A stretch of 64,000 bases of DNA from Neobacillus cucumis (GTDB taxonomy: Bacteria; Bacillota; Bacilli; Bacillales_B; DSM-18226), in contig NZ_JAMBOH010000025.1 of assembly GCF_023715505.1 (NCBI RefSeq), positions 1 to 64,000 on the forward strand. The letters run 5' to 3'. Position 1 is the stretch's first letter. Each line of letters begins with the position of its first letter. The translations under genes and the position numbers were made by a program. Below, in pieces: positions 1 through 8,938 of this stretch. The notes under the pieces are model-generated. The model saw nothing but the letters and a program-made list of their open reading frames with translations, had not been told where the DNA came from and did not search any database.

Positions 1-271
1 ATGCCCGCAGAGGCTCCATGTCAAGCAACTTGGCCTTCTGAAAAAACAACGAAAGAAATCAAAAAATAAAAAACTACGAAAATGATAGATTAAGAGAGTA
101 ATTGTCCAAAATTCGGGGGTTAATCCGGTAAACCACAAATTGGGGCGATGAACAAAGAAGACAGTATTTGTAGATATCCCTACTTCAGTGCGTTTCACTG
201 CTTGTAAGGATTGAGGTATGTTAAATTTACATTCCTAAACAGATCTAGTAGGAAGCTTATTCTTTCAAATC
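1..271. other. no intact gene
   Basis: A 22-codon reading frame runs from base 1 to a stop at 67-69 on the + strand. It could be the tail of a gene lying outside the window, but it has no recognisable motif. The rest shows no ribosome binding site and no coding-like stretch. Confidence 0.4.
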
Positions 272-301
272 AAAAACAGCCGAAATGATTGGTTGTTTTT
301 T
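272..301 (+). terminator. rho-independent terminator
   Basis: AAAAACAGCC pairs with GGTTGTTTTT (one G-U pair) around a 9-base loop, and the 3' arm ends in a T run. It probably ended a transcript of the decayed sequence to its left. Confidence 0.55.
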
Positions 302-331
302 CAAATTAAACGGGTATAAAGTGTACAAAGA

Positions 332-650
332 AATGGATAGTTTTAAAGATCATTTGGTAATATAAATGACCAATTTGAGTATGCTGCAATTTATGAGGTA
401 TTTGTAAGAGATGTGGTTTTACGTATACAATATCTTATTGGAAAATACGGAGCTGATCAATCCGACGTAATTCCAGAATACAGAGTTTGTGAAGTTTATA
501 AGTGGGATAAAAACTTATGATGGAAATGATTTTTACGACCATTGTGGTTATTACATAGATAAATATATTGAAGATATAGGGATAATACGGTTTCTTATGA
601 GACAAAACGGATGATAAAAGATGCTGAGAACAAAATTTTAGGTGGCCGAA
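332..650 (+). pseudogene. frameshifted gene of unknown function
   Basis: Coding-like sequence continues through several frames on the + strand. A start MDSFKDHLVI at 332 runs into a stop. The next frame reads NDQFEYAAIYEVFVRDVVL and on to VYKWDKN. A third frame then gives YDGNDFYDHCGYYIDKYIED and a last piece ends in KDAENKILGGRNP. Amino acid composition is protein-like across the breaks, which points to one gene of about 105 codons with three indels. The family is not recognised. The opposite strand has an open frame here without a ribosome binding site, taken as a shadow. Confidence 0.45.
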
Positions 651-923
651 ATCCCCTCCTTTTCTAACTTCCACATAACCTATATAGATTATATTGACTG
701 TTGCTATATATTCTTTAAATCTTTATCTAATAAGAGCAAAATCCTTGTCATTTGTAAGCGTTTGCAATTATAATAAAGATGGTTGGATAACAAGTGGGGT
801 TATCGCCGGTGTTAGCGAAGGATGGGGCTGATACCACGGAGCAGGAGCTAAAAATGCTCTCTTTTTTTTGATTATACAAACTATATACATTCGGACCTGG
901 TACATACAAATTCACAATAGAAC
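651..923. other. no gene seen
   Basis: Low-GC sequence. A short + strand piece near 770-830 reads NKDGWITSGVIAGVSEGWG before a stop and may be a gene relic, but it has no start or family assignment. Nothing else can be supported. Confidence 0.3.
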
Positions 924-971
924 ATACCTAAAAATAAGCCTGGAGAAAAATCCAAGCTCAATTTTAGGTAT
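924..971 (-). terminator. hairpin at the end of the lipoprotein relic
   Basis: ATACCTAAAAATAAGCCTGG can pair with CCAAGCTCAATTTTAGGTAT around an 8-base loop. The hairpin overlaps the stop of the minus strand lipoprotein relic, as terminators of short genes often do. On the minus strand it ends in TTTTTAGG, so the T tract is part of the stem. Confidence 0.4.
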
Positions 972-1350
972 ATAATCTGTGGAAATCAGCGGTATTTTGA
1001 TTGACCGTTACATAAGGATTATCTCCAGTATCAACTTCTTTAACCTAAACATCCCAATTACCCTGGCTATATTCTTGTAGCGACTTGGCGTAACGTGTTA
1101 CCCCTCATATAATTCTATCTCAATAGTACTCAACCAAGCACCTATCGGACGGTTTATAGCCTTATTCGACGTAGTGGTACTTGAACTTGTGGCTTTTTCT
1201 GATGTTCCTTCTTTATTCGCTGTTGAATCATCTGACATGGATGACTGGGTATTATTCTTATTTAATTTATCGCCACCAGATGAAATACTACTAGCCGACA
1301 TCCCAACTAATGAAATAGCTTACTTATTCTTTCTCTTACTAAGATAAAAA
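964..1350 (-). pseudogene. decayed lipoprotein gene
   Basis: The minus strand encodes a signal-peptide-like start (KRKNK, stop, AISLVGMSASSISSGGDK) followed by a Ser/Thr/Asn-rich linker and then PIGAWLSTIEIELYEG. The normal lipobox cysteine appears to be replaced by Gly in ISSGG, and a stop interrupts the signal region. Past the stop at 1098 another frame continues as TRYAKSLQEYSQGNWDV, a stop, then VKEVDTGDNPYVTVNQNT to 964. This fits a secreted lipoprotein of about 125 residues disabled by at least one frameshift and two stops. The protein family is not recognised. Confidence 0.5.
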
Positions 1351-1610
1351 CCAAGGTTAGTACATAGAAGTATCCATATCTAATAACGGTATCAACGGAA
1401 AACAGTCTTCCACTTTTTATCTCACGCCTTTTTAATGTCTTCACTTTCGCATTTTGGACAAATATTATTTTTCAAAGAAACCTCTCCCTAATCTTAATGA
1501 ATCTTGTATAAAGCCCTTTTATTCTACCATAAAGTGGTGGAAAATTAACCCAATTTCCTTCTCTTTTATGTTAGTATGGAAGTAACTTATTTTTCAAAAG
1601 GAGTAAAATT

Positions 1611-1889
1611 GTGCAAAAGAGATTTATTTTTGTAGCTTATTTGTTGTTCCTTGTTCCGTTAGCATTCATTTTAAATTTTCTGTTTGACATCATTACACTT
1701 GAAAAAGTGCAGGGATTTCCGGTGTTTTTCCCGTTATTGTGTTGTCCCATTGGTCTGTTCTTTGCTTCGCAAGCACACAAAATAAAGAAAAGCATTTTGA
1801 CATATGGTGCTTTCCTTACAAATTCAAAATTATTTGTTTTCCCTTTTGCATATATGATTTTAGGAACCGTGATCTGGGGCCCAAAGTGA
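1611..1889 (+). CDS. small membrane protein
   Basis: 92 residues with a GTG start 7-8 bases after an AAAAGGAG site. Three hydrophobic stretches are visible (about residues 4-26, 36-52 and 70-88), separated by a short basic loop (HKIKKS), so it is a likely integral membrane protein of the cytoplasmic membrane. It is followed after 25 bases by a second small membrane protein with the same type of ribosome binding site, and the two probably form an operon. No family is recognised. The low GC and the phenylalanine and leucine bias match its hydrophobic nature. Confidence 0.65.
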   Translation: MQKRFIFVAYLLFLVPLAFILNFLFDIITLEKVQGFPVFFPLLCCPIGLFFASQAHKIKKSILTYGAFLTNSKLFVFPFAYMILGTVIWGPK

Positions 1890-1914
1890 CAAACGTATAT
1901 AAAAGGAGTAATTT

Positions 1915-2190
1915 ATGAAAATACTAAGTAATTTATCTATATTTTCTGCTGTTATTGGTGTCCTCCTCTTGTGCTGCTCTTATGCTTACTCAAACTATTT
2001 TGAGCAGCTGATGGTATTAAGTTTTGTCTTTTGGTTTATTGGTTTATTACTAAGCTTTAGTGCAATGTTTAAAAAGGAACATGGAAAAACAAAGTTTTTA
2101 GCTGTTATAGCGTTCTTTATCTTGAGTTTTATCATTTCTTGGAATGATCCATTTCAAATTGTTAGATTATTAACCTGGATTAAAAATTAA
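1915..2190 (+). CDS. small membrane protein
   Basis: 91 residues with an ATG start preceded by AAAAGGAG at a normal distance. Three predicted membrane segments lie at about residues 7-25, 31-51 and 61-77, with a short charged loop (KKEHGKTK) between the second and third. It is co-directional with the preceding small membrane gene, 25 bases downstream, so the pair is probably co-transcribed. It may be a divergent partner, since length and topology are alike. Function is unknown. Confidence 0.65.
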   Translation: MKILSNLSIFSAVIGVLLLCCSYAYSNYFEQLMVLSFVFWFIGLLLSFSAMFKKEHGKTKFLAVIAFFILSFIISWNDPFQIVRLLTWIKN

Positions 2191-2249
2191 TTAATGTTCA
2201 TTTAGTTCCCAGAAGCATTAAAGAAGATATAAAAATGGCCACAACTCTA

Positions 2250-2478
2250 ATGTGGAAGGATTTCACTAAAGGTGAATTAATTGGATTAAAAAGATTAGTA
2301 GGGTTTTCAGCGTATCCTTTCACGTTCGACTTTTAAACGGATGATTCTTAAAGGTAAACAAATTGGGATTTTCACTGTCTATGAAACCGAAAGAAGCAAT
2401 GGTTCTCAGTCAGCGGTCTCTATGTATTTAATCGTTTTCCTGCTTGTGAACCACCCTAATAAAACTATTAATCTTTTG
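2250..2478 (+). pseudogene. 5' fragment of the 20722-21579 gene family
   Basis: The DNA is closely similar to part of the intact gene at 20722-21579. It matches the block encoding FTKGELIGLKRLVRFSA, then jumps across a deletion of roughly 100 bases to the block encoding LSRSTFKRM and GKQIGIFTVYETERSNGSQS. A second, smaller deletion lies near 2455. No full reading frame survives. The C-terminal part of the same gene is found at 3630-3937 in the same orientation, so one ancestral copy was broken apart by the sequence now between them. Confidence 0.8.
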
Positions 2479-2518
2479 GCTCTGTTAATTTTAAATGTGG
2501 ATTTTCATATAATAATTA

Positions 2519-2554
2519 GGGGAACCTTCATTTGTCGAGGTTCCCCATTTTTTT
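2519..2554 (+). terminator. rho-independent terminator
   Basis: GGGGAACCT pairs perfectly with AGGTTCCCC over a 10-base loop and is followed by ATTTTTTTC. It sits just inside the sequence that separates the two halves of the broken gene. Confidence 0.75.
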
Positions 2555-2686
2555 CAGCTAATGCCCCTGTTTTTCCAACAAGGAGAAAGAACGACTGCCC
2601 CTAAAAAAGACAGCCATCCAGTCTGAAATATCAGCCTGTTTAGATAAGCGAAAGTGTTTCTCTTTATATGTCAGCATATCGTCTGT

Positions 2687-3124
2687 TTATTTGATTTTCT
2701 CCGCCAACTCTAAAATAATTCCCTCAGGACCACGGACGTAGCATAACTTATAACTTTCTTCATATTGCTGTATCTCACTAAAGATTTCCGAGCCCTTCTT
2801 TTTCAATTTTGCAACAATAGATTCAATATCCTCAACAGCAAAGCAAATATGTCGGATACCCAGCGTATTTGCAAAAGGTCGCTGAATATCTTTTTCATCT
2901 GACGGCGTATAAAATTTGACTAGCTCTATCCATGCCTGACCATCTGGCATCCCCAATCCTACACATGCCGTTTTAACATCATTAAGCCCAACTATTCGGT
3001 CCAACTGTTCTCCATCCAATTCCCATTCCGCTTGCACTTCAAGTCCTAAATCAAGAAAAAATGCTTTAGCCTCTGAAAGATCATTTACGTTTATACTCAC
3101 ATGATCTATTCTATTGATCTTCAT
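2687..3124 (-). CDS. VOC (glyoxalase/bleomycin-resistance fold) protein
   Basis: 145 residues; the ATG follows AAGGGGGT at good spacing. The sequence opens with INRIDHVSINVNDLSEAKAF, the standard first beta-alpha unit of the vicinal oxygen chelate fold with a metal-ligand-like His8. A second half begins at GIRHICFAVEDIE and ends with GPEGIILELAEK, in which the terminal Glu is the usual fourth ligand position. It is therefore a probable metal-dependent lyase, isomerase or dioxygenase-type enzyme with unknown substrate. It stands alone between gene relics on the opposite strand, so the context says little about its role. Confidence 0.8.
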   Translation of the reverse strand: MKINRIDHVSINVNDLSEAKAFFLDLGLEVQAEWELDGEQLDRIVGLNDVKTACVGLGMPDGQAWIELVKFYTPSDEKDIQRPFANTLGIRHICFAVEDIESIVAKLKKKGSEIFSEIQQYEESYKLCYVRGPEGIILELAEKIK

Positions 3125-3207
3125 ATTTCATACCCCCTTGAGATCAAGTGCTCCTCGCAGAATTATTCAACAAACTTATTGCAAATTCCTGCCAAGTTAA
3201 ATAAGCA

Positions 3208-3435
3208 CTATACAGTGAATTTTGATAAGCGTAAACTATCGTACGCATCTGTCATTTCAAAGACAAAGGATGATAATAGAAAATCTTTAATATTGTGCTT
3301 TGTGTTTTCGTTACTGCGGCTATCGACAAACAAAAACCAGGCTAGGTAGTTATCAAGGTACTTCGTTGCGACACCTTTAAATCGGTTTATGAATTGTTTC
3401 AATCGGGAATGGAGACCACTGACGTTTTGAATATG
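3208..3435 (-). mobile_element. IS1595-type transposase C-terminal relic
   Basis: Read on the minus strand the segment gives [20 protein letters not shown], then [17 protein letters not shown]. This is the characteristic C-terminal end of ISXO2-like/IS1595 transposases. The upstream catalytic part is missing. An N-terminal-like piece of the same family starts at once on the other strand (3437), so the element has been cut and inverted. Confidence 0.7.
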
Positions 3436-3436
3436 A

Positions 3437-3600
3437 TATAAGCACTCGTAAAGGCAACGAATGGATTACATTTGTTGATAGTATGTTCAAAGGCTATTCT
3501 CTACGAAAATCGGCTGAAATCGTAGGGGTTACTTGGGTTACGCTTTTTATTGGAGACACAAGCTCTTGAACGCTCTTAAACAAATTGCTAAACGCCTTGT
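3437..3600 (+). mobile_element. IS1595-type transposase N-terminal relic
   Basis: The + strand encodes [20 protein letters not shown] then VGVTWVTLF, a one-base shift, and WRHKLLNALKQIAK. This is the helix-turn-helix-like region found after the zinc ribbon of IS1595 family transposases. It is inverted relative to the C-terminal relic at 3208-3435. Together the pieces indicate a dead, rearranged insertion sequence. Confidence 0.65.
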
Positions 3601-3629
3601 CCATCCTTATAGCCCCTACAAACTATACA

Positions 3630-3937
3630 GATGCAAAGGTGATTGAAGAATATTGGCATATGGCCCAAATCATTGCCTATGGCTATCAACTAGACCATGA
3701 AATGGACCAAATTGTTAACCTTGCCATCCAATCCTTTAAGCAGTTAATTAGAAAGCTAAAATAGACAAATGCTGTAAAAAACCCGATTGCTTACTTCTAT
3801 AGAATCTTAAAAAAAAATTTTTTCAGTATTATGAGGATAGGTTAAATGAAAAGCACCAAACAAGAGTGATCAAATGAAACCGATTTGTTTTGAGATTAAT
3901 GGTGAAAAAATGGAGTGGGATTGGTTGAATGTATGAA
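3630..3937 (+). pseudogene. 3' fragment of the 20722-21579 gene family
   Basis: DNA here matches the last third of the intact gene at 20722-21579, including blocks for VIEEYWHMAQIIAYGYQLDH, AIQSFKQLIRKLK and the ending CFEINGEKMEWDWLN. A TAG replaces the Trp codon after KLK and small indels follow. It is the missing half of the fragment at 2250-2478, from which it is separated by about 1.15 kb containing a terminator, the VOC gene and the IS1595 relic. Confidence 0.8.
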
Positions 3938-4030
3938 TTCCAACTCGATATTAATAGCATTTACTGATTCAATCCGGTGTGTTAACGTGCCGAATTTGGC
4001 AATTTCACTAAGTGGGCTTTTAGTTAGTGC

Positions 4031-4129
4031 ATCTTTTCAAGTAAAGCCACATTGGGGAAATTGATTACGATCTCCCCTGCAATACAGTAACTTTATGAAA
4101 AGATGCACGCATTACATCAACTGCTTATT
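4031..4129 (+). pseudogene. C-terminal fragment of an alditol oxidase gene
   Basis: About 100 bases resemble 12735-12835 of the intact alditol oxidase gene. The encoded pieces include FQ-KPHWG, then a TLYEKM-like block and HQLL, with several indels and stops. It is evidence for a second, lost copy of that oxidase. Confidence 0.65.
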
Positions 4130-4200
4130 TAAAGCATCTGTTTGGAGTTTGTTTGTCATAACCATTTTTTCGCTCCTATAATATCAATCATTTTGGCTTA

Positions 4201-5928
4201 TTATCGGAAAAAGTTCGTTTTGGCAAGGTCAATGAGCTCGTTGCCGTGCCCGTTCAAAACGGCTTTCATCATCCAAAGGCTAAAACCATGAGCCTGTTCA
4301 AATGTGATTTTTGGTGGAAAAGCCAATTCCTGGCGGTTCACAACGACATCAAGCAACACTGGCCCGTCATGTTGAAGTGCACGCTGAATCGCTTCCTCCA
4401 GTTCAGCTGGGTCCTCCACGCGAATTCCTTCCATGCCTACCGCTTTGGCGACATCTGCAAAGTTGGGGTTATCAAGAGCAGTACCTGTTTCCAAGAAGCC
4501 CTGTGCTTTCATTTCAAGCTCGACGAAACTCAGCGCACCGTTGTTGAATACGACTACTTTTACGGGCAATTTATGCTGCCTAAGTGTGAGAAGGTCGCCC
4601 ATCAGCATGGCAAGCCCTCCATCTCCAGAAAGGGAGATGACCTGGCGGCCAGGCTGGGCAAGCTGAGCTCCAATGGCCTGTGGCAGGGCGTTTGCCATCG
4701 TTCCGTGATTAAAAGAACCTAATAACCGCCTTTGTCCGTTCATTTGCAGATAACGAGCAGCCCAAAGTGTTGGGGTCCCGACATCACATGTAAAGACCGC
4801 GTTCTCACTTGCCAGGTCACTGACGGCTTTTGTTAGATATTGAGGATGGATTGGTTCGCGGCCTGGTTTTCCGGTTGCGAGTTCGTCCAAATCATCGCGA
4901 ATTTTTCGATAGTGGTCGGTAAATTTCTTCAGATGGCTTCCATCATGTGACTCTGTCAGATAAGGCAACAGTGCCTCAATCGTTGCTTTCACATCACCGC
5001 ACAGCCCATAGGAAAGATCGGTTCGGCGGCCGAGATGTCCCGGCTCAATATCGACCTGCAAAATGGTGGCCTCTTTTGGATAGAATTGCCTGTATGGAAA
5101 ATCGGTACCAAGCATCAGCAGTACATCACAGTCTTTAACCGCATGATAGCCTGATGAATACCCGATCAGGCCTGTTAGTCCCACATTATAAGGATTATCA
5201 TACTCCAGGTGTTCTTTACCTCGCAACGCAATGACCATCGGTGATTGCAGTTTTTCGCAAAGCTGCATGAGCTGTGTGTGAGCCCCCGCACAGCCAGCTC
5301 CGCACAGCAGGGTGATGCGCTTGCCATGGTTCAAGTACTCCGCTAGCTGCTTTAATTCTGTTTCCGAAGGACGGATGACCGGCTGTGTCACATGAAGGAC
5401 ATGTTCCGGTACAGGGGTCTCGTCTGCTTCATAACCCGCGACGTCCCCAGGCAGAACAAGAACGGACACACCTTTACGCGAAACGGCATTCTGCATGGCG
5501 ACGAGTACGGAGCGGGGCATTTGGTGCGGGGACGTCACTACCTCGCAATAGTAGCTGCAGTCCTTAAATAGATGGTCGGGGCGTGTTTCCTGAAAAAAAT
5601 TGGTGCCGATTTCGTAACTTGGAATGTGTGCTGCAATGGCAAGCACAGGGACCCGGTTGCGGTGACAGTCGTACAAACCATTGATAAGGTGCATATTGCC
5701 AGGACCACTGCTTCCGGCGCATACAGCAATACTTCCAGTCATATCTGCATCGGCACCGGCTGCGAATGCTGCAACCTCTTCATGGCGGACATGAATCCAT
5801 TCAATTTTTTCAGAACGCCTGATGGAATCGATAACTGCGTTCAGTGAGTCTCCTATAATGCCATAAACCCTTTTCACACCTGCATTTAACAAGGCCTCAA
5901 CCAGTGAATCCGCAATGGTTTTCTTCAT
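4201..5928 (-). CDS. poxB: pyruvate oxidase / quinone-dependent pyruvate dehydrogenase
   Basis: 575 residues, the size of E. coli PoxB (572). Residues 1-60 (IADSLVEALLNAGVKRVYGI, GDSLNAVIDS, RHEEVAAFAAGA) contain the thiamine-diphosphate-activating Glu50. The DCHRNRVPVLAIAAHIPS and GTNFFQETRP blocks are close to PoxB. The C-terminal domain carries the ThDP/Mg motif GDGGLAMLMGDLLTL followed by FNNGALSF. The family decarboxylates pyruvate to acetate and CO2, passing electrons by FAD to membrane quinone. It resembles the Bacillus YdaP group. AAGGAGAG precedes the ATG. GC content is clearly higher than in the neighbours, a possible sign of transfer. Acetolactate synthase-like activity is less likely. 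Confidence 0.88.
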   Translation of the reverse strand: MKKTIADSLVEALLNAGVKRVYGIIGDSLNAVIDSIRRSEKIEWIHVRHEEVAAFAAGADADMTGSIAVCAGSSGPGNMHLINGLYDCHRNRVPVLAIAAHIPSYEIGTNFFQETRPDHLFKDCSYYCEVVTSPHQMPRSVLVAMQNAVSRKGVSVLVLPGDVAGYEADETPVPEHVLHVTQPVIRPSETELKQLAEYLNHGKRITLLCGAGCAGAHTQLMQLCEKLQSPMVIALRGKEHLEYDNPYNVGLTGLIGYSSGYHAVKDCDVLLMLGTDFPYRQFYPKEATILQVDIEPGHLGRRTDLSYGLCGDVKATIEALLPYLTESHDGSHLKKFTDHYRKIRDDLDELATGKPGREPIHPQYLTKAVSDLASENAVFTCDVGTPTLWAARYLQMNGQRRLLGSFNHGTMANALPQAIGAQLAQPGRQVISLSGDGGLAMLMGDLLTLRQHKLPVKVVVFNNGALSFVELEMKAQGFLETGTALDNPNFADVAKAVGMEGIRVEDPAELEEAIQRALQHDGPVLLDVVVNRQELAFPPKITFEQAHGFSLWMMKAVLNGHGNELIDLAKTNFFR

Positions 5929-6037
5929 TATTACTCTCCTTCGTTTCTTTCATTTGGTATTTTTTATAACTTTTCCATGTTATTGGGTTTTATTCGGAAT
6001 CAAATTTTTGTAAGAATCCAATTTGAAATAAATAAAA
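5929..6037. other. poxB upstream region
   Basis: Contains the poxB ribosome binding site. No convincing sigma-A or sigma-B promoter could be placed. The remaining stretch up to 6309 holds the terminator at 6038-6066 and otherwise shows no gene. Confidence 0.3.
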
Positions 6038-6066
6038 AACGTTCCATACAAAATGTACGAAACGTT
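6038..6066 (-). terminator. rho-independent terminator of the amino acid operon
   Basis: On the minus strand AACGTTTCGTAC pairs with GTATGGAACGTT (two G-U pairs) and is followed by TTTTTTATTTATTT. G-U pairing works only in the minus strand RNA, which fixes the direction. It lies downstream of the operon ending at 6310. Confidence 0.75.
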
Positions 6067-6309
6067 GATTTTATTGTATTTATCTTGATGATTTGATCTC
6101 GATGGTCTCGGTTGAACCACTACTTCCGAAAGAAACCCTTAGTAAAGTGTTTTTACTTAAGGTGAAAATTGTCCAAATCGAAAAAGAATTGATTTCTAAC
6201 ATATATTTAGAGGCTAGTATTTTCCTTTAACTGGAATTTCAATCCTTTTTGGCTCGCCATATAAAGTACTTAAAATGAACTACAGAACCTCTCTAGGTAA
6301 GTGAATCAT

Positions 6310-7599
6310 TTATAAAAGTTTTAACGTTGTCCTGTATAGTACCTCGCACCCAAGGGCCACATCTTCAAAAGAACTCCACTCATCTGGATGATGACTGATG
6401 CCACTCTTGCTCCTGACAAAAATCATTCCAATATCTGTGAGTTCTCCCAACACCATCGCATCATGTGCAGCCCCGCTTGGTAATTCATAAACAGGATACT
6501 GTAATTCTTGCAGAGAATCTTTAACTGCTTCCATCACTATTGGTGAACTCATCATAGAAGAGAGAGATTGAACCTGCCTAATTTCACACCCTAAACCGCG
6601 GTTTGCAGCAATGGTCCGAATGGAATCATAGATTTTAGTAACCGTATGTATACGCCGCTCATTAGCTATATCCCGAACATCAAGTGTAAAATCCACTCTC
6701 CCAGGAATGACATTACTACTTCCAGGTTTTACTTCCAATTTTCCTACTGTCGCCACACTTCCGCTACTGTCCTGTGCTATTTTCTCAATCGCTAGAATAC
6801 ATTCTGCTGCAGCTGTTAAAGCATCTTTTCTCTCGTTCATCCAGGTTGTTCCCGCATGCCCCGCTTCACCCATGATCGTTACTTCCGCCCATTCTCCACC
6901 AGAGATCCCAGTCACGATTCCAACTGCTAAATCTTTATTTTCTAACACTTTTCCCTGCTCAATATGTACTTCAATATATGCTTTTACGTCATTTTTACCT
7001 ACCTGAGCTTGTTCTAAAAGGTCTGGATTAATCTGATTAAAATATTCCCCTTCGAGACTGGCTTGCTTCATAGCCTCCAGATAGGTGATTCCATCTTTAT
7101 CTGTTGCTGCAGCTAAATTTTCCTTTAATTTCGTACCTTCTGTGCCAACCAAAGCGGTACTGCCTACAAAAGCATAATCAAAACGAGCCCCTTCCTCATC
7201 TGTTAAAGAAACAACTTTTATCGTTCTTTCAGGTTGAATTCCCTTTTCTTTCAACGTACAAAGCACCTCTACACCCATTAGAACACCCATGGCGCCATCG
7301 AAACGCCCGCCAGAATTTACGGTATCAAGGTGAGAACCAATAAGAATGGGAGGTAATTCGGGATTTTTACCGATTATTTGCCCAAAGATATTCCCCGCTG
7401 CGTCCATATAAGGGGATAAATCAGCTTCCTCCAGTAGTTTCAGAAAGAATTTTCGTGCTTCGATATCCTTTTGATCTAATGATGTTCGAGTGACCCCGCC
7501 ATTGTCTCCTTCTCCTATTTTCCCAAAGGCCATTATTTGGTTCCAAAGACGGTTTCCATTTATCGTTACATTTAAACTCTCCATGAAATTTGCTTCCAT
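6310..7599 (-). CDS. Zn-dependent N-carbamoyl-L-amino acid hydrolase-like amidase (M20 family)
   Basis: 429 residues; ATG at 7599 follows AAGGGAG by 9 bases. It shows the binuclear metal site of the hydantoinase/carbamoylase subfamily: GSHLDTV (about residue 90), NSGGRFDGAMGV, the catalytic EE in SLTDEEGARF (about 155) and HIEQG near 215. The dimerisation domain starts around GEWAEVTIMGEAGHAG, and a late metal His occurs in GAAHDAM. The family removes N-carbamoyl or ureido groups from amino acids or allantoate derivatives in the cytoplasm. As last gene of an ABC-importer operon it would release amino acids from imported derivatives. Allantoate amidohydrolase is the alternative. Confidence 0.82.
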   Translation of the reverse strand: MEANFMESLNVTINGNRLWNQIMAFGKIGEGDNGGVTRTSLDQKDIEARKFFLKLLEEADLSPYMDAAGNIFGQIIGKNPELPPILIGSHLDTVNSGGRFDGAMGVLMGVEVLCTLKEKGIQPERTIKVVSLTDEEGARFDYAFVGSTALVGTEGTKLKENLAAATDKDGITYLEAMKQASLEGEYFNQINPDLLEQAQVGKNDVKAYIEVHIEQGKVLENKDLAVGIVTGISGGEWAEVTIMGEAGHAGTTWMNERKDALTAAAECILAIEKIAQDSSGSVATVGKLEVKPGSSNVIPGRVDFTLDVRDIANERRIHTVTKIYDSIRTIAANRGLGCEIRQVQSLSSMMSSPIVMEAVKDSLQELQYPVYELPSGAAHDAMVLGELTDIGMIFVRSKSGISHHPDEWSSFEDVALGCEVLYRTTLKLL

Positions 7600-7730
7600 A
7601 GGATAATTCTCCCTTCATTTGAATGTCCTGTATAGAGAAAATCCTGCTGTTTCCTTACGAAAAAAAGCAGGATTCCTCATCTATATCTTTTTATTGGTGA
7701 CAAAAATTAGTATCTGCCAAAGTTAAAGGT

Positions 7731-8927
7731 TTATCTTTCCAATAATTTAAGCACGGATTGAACCATTAATTTAACACCAATTTTAATGGCATCTTCATCT
7801 ACCATGAATTTCGGGTGATGCCATCCATATTTAATCCCTTTTTCTTGATTCCCTGAACCAAGCCACACATAGCAGCCAGGTACTTCTTTTTGGTAAAAAG
7901 AAAAGTCCTCCCCACCCATGGTTGGTTCTGCCCGTACCGTATTTTCTTTCCCAACGATTGTCTCAGCTGCTGACTGAACCATTTCTGCCACCTGGGCATC
8001 ATTATAGACAGCAGGCAGCAGAAACTCATACTTGATCTCTACTTCCCCACCATGTGCTGCCACGGTATTTGTAACAAGTTGTGTAAACACCTCATATATT
8101 TTCTTTCTCACTTGTTCGTTGGAAGTTCTGACCGTTCCTTTTAGTATAGCTTTATCCGGAATGACATTATTTGTCATCCCTGCTTGGAAGGAACCAATGG
8201 TGACAACTGCCGATTCCTTAGATGAAATCGTACGGCTGACCAATGTTTGCAGCTGACTCACAACGGCACTGCCGATGACGATTGGATCAATGGTTTTCTC
8301 TGGAATCGCAGCGTGTCCGCCTTTCCCTTTAATGGTTAAGGTAAAATCATCTACACTTGCCATTAAAAATCCTTCCTTCACACCGATCTGACCAACTGGA
8401 AGTTCGGGAACATTATGAAGACCGATAATGGAACTGACCCCTTCCAATAATCCTTGCTGGATCATCGATTCTGCTCCGCCTTCAAATTCTTCCGCTGGCT
8501 GGAACAAGATCCGAACATTCCCAGGAACTAGCGCCTTCATTTCTTTTAAAATAATCGCTGCCCCAAGTGCAATCGTTGTATGAACATCATGGCCGCACAT
8601 ATGACTTACACCATCAATTTTTGAACGAAATGGAACATCTGCTTCTTCTTGAATAGGGAGAGCATCAATATCGGCTCGTATGGCAACCGTTGGTCCCTGT
8701 TCCACTCCCTTAACTTCTGCAGCGGTCCCAGTAGGTAAGGTAAGTGGTATTTGTTGAATCCCAAATTCATGTAACCATCCGTTTATTTTTTCGGTTGTTT
8801 TAAATTCTTGATTACTAATTTCAGGGTACATATGAAGATTTCTTCTTATTTCAACTAATTTAGGAAACCATTGTTCTACTTTATCATCAATCATTGAGGT
8901 TATTTCTAACTGTGAATCTTTCAACAT
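7731..8927 (-). CDS. M20 amidohydrolase / N-acyl amino acid deacylase
   Basis: 398 residues, usual length for the M20D group (hippurate hydrolase, IAA-amino acid hydrolase, YxeP/SndB). Motifs: RRNLHMYPEISNQEF, AIRADIDALPIQEE, the metal site MCGHDVHTT near residue 110, and FQPAEEFEGGAES with the catalytic Glu pair. The lid domain carries GKGGHAA, and the last ligand lies in GGEDFSFY. It cleaves the amide of N-acyl amino acids in the cytoplasm. The gene lies 11 bases after the ATPase gene and upstream of the carbamoylase-like amidase. The order binding protein-permease-ATPase-deacylase recalls the B. subtilis yxeMNOP group involved in N-acetylated sulfur amino acid salvage, but the substrate is inferred. 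Confidence 0.85.
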   Translation of the reverse strand: MLKDSQLEITSMIDDKVEQWFPKLVEIRRNLHMYPEISNQEFKTTEKINGWLHEFGIQQIPLTLPTGTAAEVKGVEQGPTVAIRADIDALPIQEEADVPFRSKIDGVSHMCGHDVHTTIALGAAIILKEMKALVPGNVRILFQPAEEFEGGAESMIQQGLLEGVSSIIGLHNVPELPVGQIGVKEGFLMASVDDFTLTIKGKGGHAAIPEKTIDPIVIGSAVVSQLQTLVSRTISSKESAVVTIGSFQAGMTNNVIPDKAILKGTVRTSNEQVRKKIYEVFTQLVTNTVAAHGGEVEIKYEFLLPAVYNDAQVAEMVQSAAETIVGKENTVRAEPTMGGEDFSFYQKEVPGCYVWLGSGNQEKGIKYGWHHPKFMVDEDAIKIGVKLMVQSVLKLLER

Positions 8928-8938
8928 GTGGGCTCCTC

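Noticed and set aside
435..674. 79-codon open frame on the minus strand
   Set aside because: The + strand here codes, in pieces, for a protein-like sequence; the minus frame has no ribosome binding site and poor composition.
4112..4165. 17-codon minus strand ORF with an AGGAG site after poxB
   Set aside because: It overlaps the aldO relic, whose + strand similarity continues through it, so chance is more likely.
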